A stretch of DNA of 10,935 nt, taken from the NCBI GenBank assembly GCA_038227045.1, contig JBBRQD010000158.1, forward strand, positions 1-10,935, in the 5' to 3' direction. Below the pieces are notes generated by a model. The model ran no database searches. It was given only the letters and a program-made list of their open reading frames with translations, and was not told the origin of the DNA. This document shows, one piece after another, positions 6,246 to 10,935 of the stretch (position 1 is its first letter; each line of letters starts with the position of its first letter). Position numbers and translations under genes: made by a program. This DNA is from JANXLS01 sp038227045 (GTDB taxonomy: Bacteria > Planctomycetota > SZUA-567 > H5-PLA8).

Positions 6246-8705
6246 ATGAATCCGAGACCTCAACTTTTTCCTGCGCGCGCGAGCGCCTGTGCACTCATCC
6301 TGGTCTGGACGGCGTATGCCGTCGGGGCGGACCTGCCGCAACCTGCACGGACGTTCATCAACTCCCGTTGCACGGAATGCCACGACGCGGACACGTCCAA
6401 GGGCGGACTCGATCTCACCGCACTCTCGCCGCAGCTCGACGATCCCAAACTGGAAGCGAAATGGACTTACGTTTTCGATCGCGTGCAACGGGGTGAGATG
6501 CCGCCAAAGAAGGAGCCGCCGCCGAACGAGCGCGACGTATTTTTGAAATCGCTCGGTGGATTTCTCTCCGAACACGACGCCGCACGGCAGGCACGGGATG
6601 GCCGGGTGGTGCTGCGCCGTCTGAATCGCGTCGAATATGAGAATACCATCCACGATCTGTTGCGGATCGGAACGCCGCTGAGAGACATGCTCCCGGCAGA
6701 TACCGCCGCCTTCGGATTTGACAATGTGTCGGAAGCGCTGAGGCTATCGTCGTCGCAGATCGAGGCGTATCTTCAAGCCGCGGACAAGGCACTCGACGCC
6801 GCGTTGCAATTCGGGGCCGATCCGCGCAAGAAAAAGCATTTCAATTTATTGGAACTTCCGAATATTCGGGACGCGCTCGACAAACCGCACGGCTCGCTCA
6901 ACAGCGACGGTACCAAGTACCAGCAGATTTATGGCGCGCTGCCGGATGCCTTCCTGATGTTTGTCAACGACACCTTCGGCGGGACGATTCTGCGAGATTC
7001 TTTCACGCATTATGCTGGAAATTACAAGATTCGAATCTCCGTGTCCGCGCACCAGAACAACGACCATCCCGTCGTCGTGGGACGGTTGCATATTACTACC
7101 TTCCTTCTGGAACGGGTCGCGGGCGCGTTCGATTTCGCCCCCGGCCAGACTCGAGAAGCCGAAGTCACCGCCTGGTTCGGCGAAAACGAAGGCGTGGTCT
7201 TGAGAGCCGCGGGCTGCGACCAGGTCGCTCCCGACGGAACCAAACTCAACGATGTCGGCGCGGAGAACTACAAAGGTCCCGGCTTGGCCGTCCACTGGAT
7301 CGAAGTCGAAGGCCCGTTGGTTGAATCCTGGCCGCCGCCGAGCGTCAAATGCGTCTTCGGTGACGTGCCCGTCAGACCGCTGGACAAACCGCAGGGAGGC
7401 CGCACGTTCGAACTGGCTCCTTCAAACCCGCCGGAAGAGGCGGCTAAAGAGGTTGCCGCGTTCGCCAGCCGCGCATTTCGCCGCCCCGTCAAAGGTGACG
7501 ATACCGCACCCTATATTCTACTCGCCACGGAGGCACTCAAGCGGGGCGAGTCATTTGAAAATGCCGTTCGCGGCGGGTGCAAAGCAATTCTCGCCTCGCC
7601 GGAGTTCCTCTTCTTGCACGAAGAGCGCGGACGGCTCGACGATTATGCGCTGGCCGCGCGGCTCTCGTATTTTCTCTGGAGCACGATGCCGGACGACGAA
7701 TTGCTAAACCTTGCCGCTCAGGGGAAACTGAAGGACCCGGCCACGCTGCGCTCGGAAACCGAGCGTATGCTCAACAGTCCGAAGTCGCTGGCATTCGTGA
7801 AGAATTACTGCGGTCAGGCCTTCGGCCTTCGCAACATCGACGCAACCCAGCCCGAGCGCGAACTCTACCCGGAATTCGACGGGCTGCTTAAGGAGGCGAT
7901 GGTCGCCGAAACCGAAGCGTTTTTCGGCGAAATGTTGCGCGCCGATTTGGGCGCGGCGACGCTCATCGATTCCGATTTCGCGATGCTCAACCGCCGCCTC
8001 GCCGAGCACTACGGCATTCCGGGAGTGACCGGCGAGCACATGCGAAAAGTTATGCTGCCACCCGGAAGTCATCGCGGCGGCCTGATGACCCAAGCGGGTA
8101 TTTTGAAAGTGACGGCCAACGGCTCGCTGAGTTCACCGGTGGTTCGCGGTACGTGGGTGATGAAGCGCCTGCTCGGCTTTCAACCCCAGCCGCCGCCCGC
8201 CGACGCCGGCTCAATCGAGCCCGACACGCGCGGCACCACGACCATCCGTGAACAATTGGAAAAGCACCGTCGTATGGCCAGTTGTGCAGCCTGCCATCAA
8301 TACATGGACCCGCCGGGTTTTGCGCTCGAGAACTACGACGTAATCGGCGGCTGGCGCGAATGGTACCGCTCACAGGGCAAGGGACAGGTTGTGGCCGTGA
8401 CCGATCCGACGTCGGGGGCGAAAATGCGCTTGCGTCAGGGCCCGCCGGTGGACGCCAGCGGAGTGCTGGCCGATGGGCGCAAATTCGCGAACATCGAAGA
8501 TATTAAGAAGCTGTTGTTGACTCGGCAGGAAGCGGTCGCCCGGAATCTCGCGAACAACCTCTTCACGTATGCCACTGGAGCGGGTATCACGTTCGCCGAC
8601 CGGGGTGAAGTGCAGACCATTCTGGAGCACGCCCAACCGCATGCGTACGGCTTGCGCACATTGATTCACGAAATCGTTCAGAGCCGGTTGTTTCAAAACA
8701 AGTGA
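6246..8705 (+). CDS. Planctomycete cytochrome C / DUF1587-DUF1595-DUF1592-DUF1588-DUF1585 protein
   Basis: A large exported protein of 819 residues. A Sec signal peptide occupies about 1-28. The PSCyt1-type domain follows, with a haem-attachment motif CTECH at 42-46 and the downstream RGEMPPKKEPPP. Then come DUF1587 (about 122-187, VVLRRLNRVEYENTIHDLL), a beta-rich region with no motif I recognise (about 200-400, FGGTILRDSFTHYAGNYKIR), DUF1595 (about 404-460, FASRAFRRPVK and ILASPEFLF), DUF1592 (about 463-590, ALAARLSYFLWSTMPDDELL), DUF1588 (about 596-705, HRGGLMTQAGIL, with a second CxxCH, CAACH at 680-684, and MDPPGFALENYD) and DUF1585 (about 735-815, VDASGVLADGRKF to SRLF). Length and order match the family. 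Two CxxCH motifs suggest two covalent haems, with electron transfer outside the cytoplasm as the inferred role; the substrate is unknown. The ATG at 6246 is preferred over an in-frame GTG at 6222 that overlaps the LRR gene, because it starts the signal peptide. The usual partner, a DUF1552 protein, follows 24 nt after the stop. Confidence 0.92.
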   Translation: MNPRPQLFPARASACALILVWTAYAVGADLPQPARTFINSRCTECHDADTSKGGLDLTALSPQLDDPKLEAKWTYVFDRVQRGEMPPKKEPPPNERDVFLKSLGGFLSEHDAARQARDGRVVLRRLNRVEYENTIHDLLRIGTPLRDMLPADTAAFGFDNVSEALRLSSSQIEAYLQAADKALDAALQFGADPRKKKHFNLLELPNIRDALDKPHGSLNSDGTKYQQIYGALPDAFLMFVNDTFGGTILRDSFTHYAGNYKIRISVSAHQNNDHPVVVGRLHITTFLLERVAGAFDFAPGQTREAEVTAWFGENEGVVLRAAGCDQVAPDGTKLNDVGAENYKGPGLAVHWIEVEGPLVESWPPPSVKCVFGDVPVRPLDKPQGGRTFELAPSNPPEEAAKEVAAFASRAFRRPVKGDDTAPYILLATEALKRGESFENAVRGGCKAILASPEFLFLHEERGRLDDYALAARLSYFLWSTMPDDELLNLAAQGKLKDPATLRSETERMLNSPKSLAFVKNYCGQAFGLRNIDATQPERELYPEFDGLLKEAMVAETEAFFGEMLRADLGAATLIDSDFAMLNRRLAEHYGIPGVTGEHMRKVMLPPGSHRGGLMTQAGILKVTANGSLSSPVVRGTWVMKRLLGFQPQPPPADAGSIEPDTRGTTTIREQLEKHRRMASCAACHQYMDPPGFALENYDVIGGWREWYRSQGKGQVVAVTDPTSGAKMRLRQGPPVDASGVLADGRKFANIEDIKKLLLTRQEAVARNLANNLFTYATGAGITFADRGEVQTILEHAQPHAYGLRTLIHEIVQSRLFQNK

Positions 8706-8729
8706 ACTACCAGAAGAAAAGGATTCGCC

Positions 8730-10031
8730 ATGAATGCTCAACATTTCCAACCGCTCTCCCGCCGCACCTTCTTGCGCGGGGCCGGCATCGCTCTGGCGCT
8801 GCCGTTTCTGGATTCGATGTTCCCGCGCGCGCACGCCAAGGATGGCGACAAAGCGACGCGCCGCATGATCTGCATCAACACCGCACTAGGCATGCACGCG
8901 GAATTCTTTTTCCCAAAGGGCGCCGGGCGCGACTACACGCCGTCGGTCTACCTCGAGGCCATGAAAGAGCACCGCGACGACTTCACGGTCTTCAGTGGCT
9001 TGGCGCATCCCGGAATGGAGGGAGGCGGCCACGCCGCGGAACTATCCTTTTTGACCGGGGCTCCCGAACCGCACCTGCCCAGCTTTCACAACACCATTTC
9101 ACTCGACCAGTTCATGGCCGACAAGATCGGTTCGGCCACGCGGTTTCCTTCGTTGTCTTTGGCGAGTTCGGGTAACATCGCAGGCAGTCTGTCGGTAAAT
9201 CGCAGCGGTGTCAACTTGCCGGGGGAGCAGCGACCGTCAAAGGTCTTTGCTCAACTTTTTCTCCAGGGTTCGCCCGAGGACGTGAAATGCGAGGAAAAAC
9301 GTCTGTCCGAGGGGCGCAGCGTGCTCGATACGGTCAGCGCACAAGCCAAAAAACTCGAAGCCCGCGTCGGAGCCGGCGACCGGGCCAAGCTCGACGAGTA
9401 CTTCACGAGCGTGCGCGAAATGGAGCAGCGCCTCCAGGCGATCCAGGCCTGGTCGAAGAAGCCCAAGCCGAAAGTGGAGCTGCCTCCGCCGAGCGACGTT
9501 CAAAACACCGCCGATCTGATCGGCAAAATGGACGCGCTTTTCAATCTGTTGCCGCTGGCGTTGCAGACCGATAGCACACGCGTCATCACGATGCTGATCG
9601 GCGAGTGCGGCGTGCCGCCGATTCCGGGCGTGACCAGCGGCGACCACGCGTTGTCGCACCACGGCCAGGAGCCGGAGAAGATCGCGCAACTGCGCCTGAT
9701 CGAGACCGCGAAAATGAAATCCGTCGCCGGCCTGCTCACCAAACTGAAGGCTGTCAAGGAAGGCGGCGACTCCTTATTGAAAAACACGATGGTTCTCTTC
9801 GGCAGCAACCTCAGCAACGCCAGCAACCACAGCACTCAGCACCTACCGATTCTCCTCGCCGGCGGACCGTTCAAACACGGCCAGCACATCGTCGCCGCGC
9901 CGCCCGAAAATCTGAATGAGAACAAGCCGCTCTGCAACGTTTTCGTTTCAATGCTCCAAGGGATGGGCCTCGAGACCAACAAATTCGGCAGCAGCACGGG
10001 CACGCAGACCGGACTTGAACTGGCGTCTTAA
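8730..10031 (+). CDS. DUF1552 family protein, Tat-exported
   Basis: A 433-residue protein, the usual downstream partner of DUF1592/DUF1588-type proteins. Its N-terminus carries a twin-arginine signal, SRRTFLRGAG at 10-19, followed by a hydrophobic stretch (IALALPFLDSM) and AHA near 34-36. This implies export of an already folded, possibly cofactor-bearing protein. The DUF1552 body includes VFSGLAHPGMEGGGHAAELSFLTGA at 87-111 (read here as VFSGLAHPGM plus GGGHAAELSFLTGA), FHNTISLDQFMADKIG, LDEYFTSVREMEQRL, LALQTDSTRVITMLIG, DHALSHHGQ, LLKNTMVLFGSNLSNAS and LLAGGPFKHGQH. The family has an overall resemblance to DUF1501/alkaline-phosphatase-like proteins, and the conserved His/Asp/Ser residues could bind metal, but no biochemical role is established to my knowledge. 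The ATG at 8730 has AAAAGGA at 8717-8723 six nt upstream. It is the last gene of the operon; I see no clear hairpin terminator after the TAA at 10029-10031. Confidence 0.92.
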   Translation: MNAQHFQPLSRRTFLRGAGIALALPFLDSMFPRAHAKDGDKATRRMICINTALGMHAEFFFPKGAGRDYTPSVYLEAMKEHRDDFTVFSGLAHPGMEGGGHAAELSFLTGAPEPHLPSFHNTISLDQFMADKIGSATRFPSLSLASSGNIAGSLSVNRSGVNLPGEQRPSKVFAQLFLQGSPEDVKCEEKRLSEGRSVLDTVSAQAKKLEARVGAGDRAKLDEYFTSVREMEQRLQAIQAWSKKPKPKVELPPPSDVQNTADLIGKMDALFNLLPLALQTDSTRVITMLIGECGVPPIPGVTSGDHALSHHGQEPEKIAQLRLIETAKMKSVAGLLTKLKAVKEGGDSLLKNTMVLFGSNLSNASNHSTQHLPILLAGGPFKHGQHIVAAPPENLNENKPLCNVFVSMLQGMGLETNKFGSSTGTQTGLELAS

Positions 10032-10154
10032 ATCGAGCTTTGAGTTTGGTAAAAATTGAACGCCCGCGTCTGCTGGCAGAAAGATTGTGATATTGCTTCG
10101 ATTTTGGCGCATAAGCGGTTTTATCGCATTGTGCTTCTACTTCACTCTTAACGT

Positions 10155-10784
10155 GTCAATGCCGTGCGCCGCTTGCAGGCCGGGCAGAGCATCATGGACG
10201 CCGTGGCCGACCAAATCAAAACCATGGAAGTCAAGGTCTGCGCCCGCGACCGGGACCGTCTCGATCAGTATTTCACTGGCGTCCGCGATCTAGAAACGCG
10301 TCTGTCCCAGGCGCAAAAGTGGTAACAGAAACCGAAGCCGGTCGTGAAGGTTCAGCCCCCAGTCGAAGCCGCCAGTCCGCGACAGTACATGGAGAAAGTC
10401 CGGCTGATGTACGACATGGCGACGCTTGCCTTTGAAACCGACTCGACACGGTTGGTCACACTACTCCTGAACAGCGTCAATTCGCCGGCCATCGAGATCG
10501 AAGGGGCGAAGAACACCCATGCAACCACAACCTGTCGCACCACGGCAAGTCGCCCGAGAAGCTGGCCCAGCTTCAAGCTATCGACACCGAACATATGAAG
10601 CATCTGAACACGCTGTTCGGGCAACTCATCGAAAAACGCGAGATCGGCGACCACCTGCTCGACCGAACGATGGTGCTCTACGGCAGCAACCTTGGTAACG
10701 CCAACACTCACGTGACCACCAATATGCTCATACTATTCGCCGGCGGCGGTTTCAAGTAAGGCCAGCATCTGGCGTTCGACCGCA
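10155..10784 (+). pseudogene. Decayed second DUF1552 gene (both ends missing)
   Basis: The region translates into the C-terminal half of a DUF1552 protein if interruptions are ignored. It begins with VRRLQAGQSIMDAV and LDQYFTGVRDLETRLSQAQKW (parallel to LDEYFTSVREMEQRLQ upstream) and then meets an in-frame TAA at 10323-10325. It continues with QKPKPVVKVQ and LAFETDSTRLVTLLL. At about 10515-10526 the frame shifts, consistent with loss of one base, and resumes as HNLSHHGKSPEKLAQLQ, DHLLDRTMVLYGSNLGNANTH and LFAGGGFK, followed by a second TAA at 10757-10759 where the intact gene has His, then GQHLAFDR. Homology stops at about 10784, where a transposase fragment begins. The N-terminal half, including any Tat signal, is absent. 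The protein differs from the intact neighbour at many positions, so it is an older paralogue and not a recent tandem copy. It cannot make a functional product. Confidence 0.85.
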
Positions 10785-10935
10785 CGTGTTCGGAAAATGA
10801 GTCTGCACGGCAGCGATGTACGCCGGTCCCATGTCCATGGCCACCGCTTCGATTTTTGCACCGGCGCGTTTCAAGCGCGGCCAGAACGGCAGCAACGCGT
10901 CCGCGCTCTTGCCCTCCCCGACAAACACCACCGCG
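10752..10935 (-). pseudogene. ISL3-like transposase fragment (5' part outside window)
   Basis: Reading the minus strand from 10934, an open frame gives VFVGEGKSADALLPFW, RLKRAGAKIEAVAMDMG, PAYIAAVQTHFPNT, then 10 unrelated residues and a TGA at 10754-10752. The pattern GxGKxADALxPFWxRLKRxGAKIEAVAxDMxPAY is characteristic, to my knowledge, of the DDE domain of ISL3-type transposases, with the Asp of AMDMG likely the second catalytic acidic residue. The homologous part ends at about 10785; the segment that should follow (VFDHFHV-like, with the final Glu) is missing, so the transposase is truncated at its 3' side exactly where the DUF1552 pseudogene ends. The 5' part runs off the window. No terminal inverted repeat is visible at the junction, which suggests deletion or recombination and not a clean insertion. 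Confidence 0.75.

Noticed and set aside
10010..10086. Rho-independent terminator after the DUF1552 gene
   Set aside because: No GC-rich hairpin followed by a T-run is visible between 10032 and 10086.
1..10935. tRNA, rRNA, CRISPR array, riboswitch and replication origin
   Set aside because: None was seen on either strand by eye: no array-like repeats with uniform spacers, no cloverleaf near the broken ends, and no iteron cluster. A structured-RNA search could still reveal something that reading cannot.

Overview
The window looks like chromosomal DNA from a planctomycete (Planctomycetota), with Verrucomicrobiota as the second choice. It carries an ECF sigma factor followed by a FecR-type membrane regulator, a leucine-rich-repeat exported protein, a formylglycine-generating-enzyme-like (SUMF1) exported protein, and the paired 'planctomycete cytochrome C / DUF1587-1595-1592-1588-1585' and DUF1552 proteins that are abundant in these phyla. 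This is inferred from gene families; there is no rRNA or other taxonomic marker in the window.

The left flank (1-821) is a scrapyard of mobile and broken genes. It has the last 42 codons of a transposase (ISAs1-like, 2-130) with a plausible IS end at 125-139. Next, on the minus strand, the N-terminal part of a DEAD/DEAH-type helicase (start at 821, Walker A visible) is joined out of frame at about 461-476 to the 3' part of an unrelated, unidentified reading frame that stops at 173. Positions 822-1416 hold no convincing gene, only the helicase ribosome binding site, a pair of imperfect direct repeats, a short hairpin and a possible promoter for the operon.

The core (1417-10031) is one tight co-directional cluster of seven genes, very likely an operon: ECF sigma factor; FecR-like transmembrane regulator (ATGA overlap); exported esterase D-family alpha/beta hydrolase; exported SUMF1-fold protein; exported LRR protein (GTG start with a strong ribosome binding site); large exported cytochrome-like PSCyt1/DUF1587/1595/1592/1588/1585 protein (1-nt gap); and Tat-exported DUF1552 protein. 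Gaps are 52 nt or less. The layout suggests a cell-surface system whose expression is controlled by its own sigma/FecR pair. Five of the seven products carry export signals, and the last two form the widespread but functionally obscure haem-protein/DUF1552 pair.

The right flank (10032-10935) holds a decayed second DUF1552 gene lacking its N-terminus, with two in-frame TAA codons and one frameshift. Its 3' end is cut at about 10784 by a fragment of an ISL3-like transposase read on the minus strand and running off the window. The intact operon is therefore bounded on both sides by transposase remnants and broken genes.
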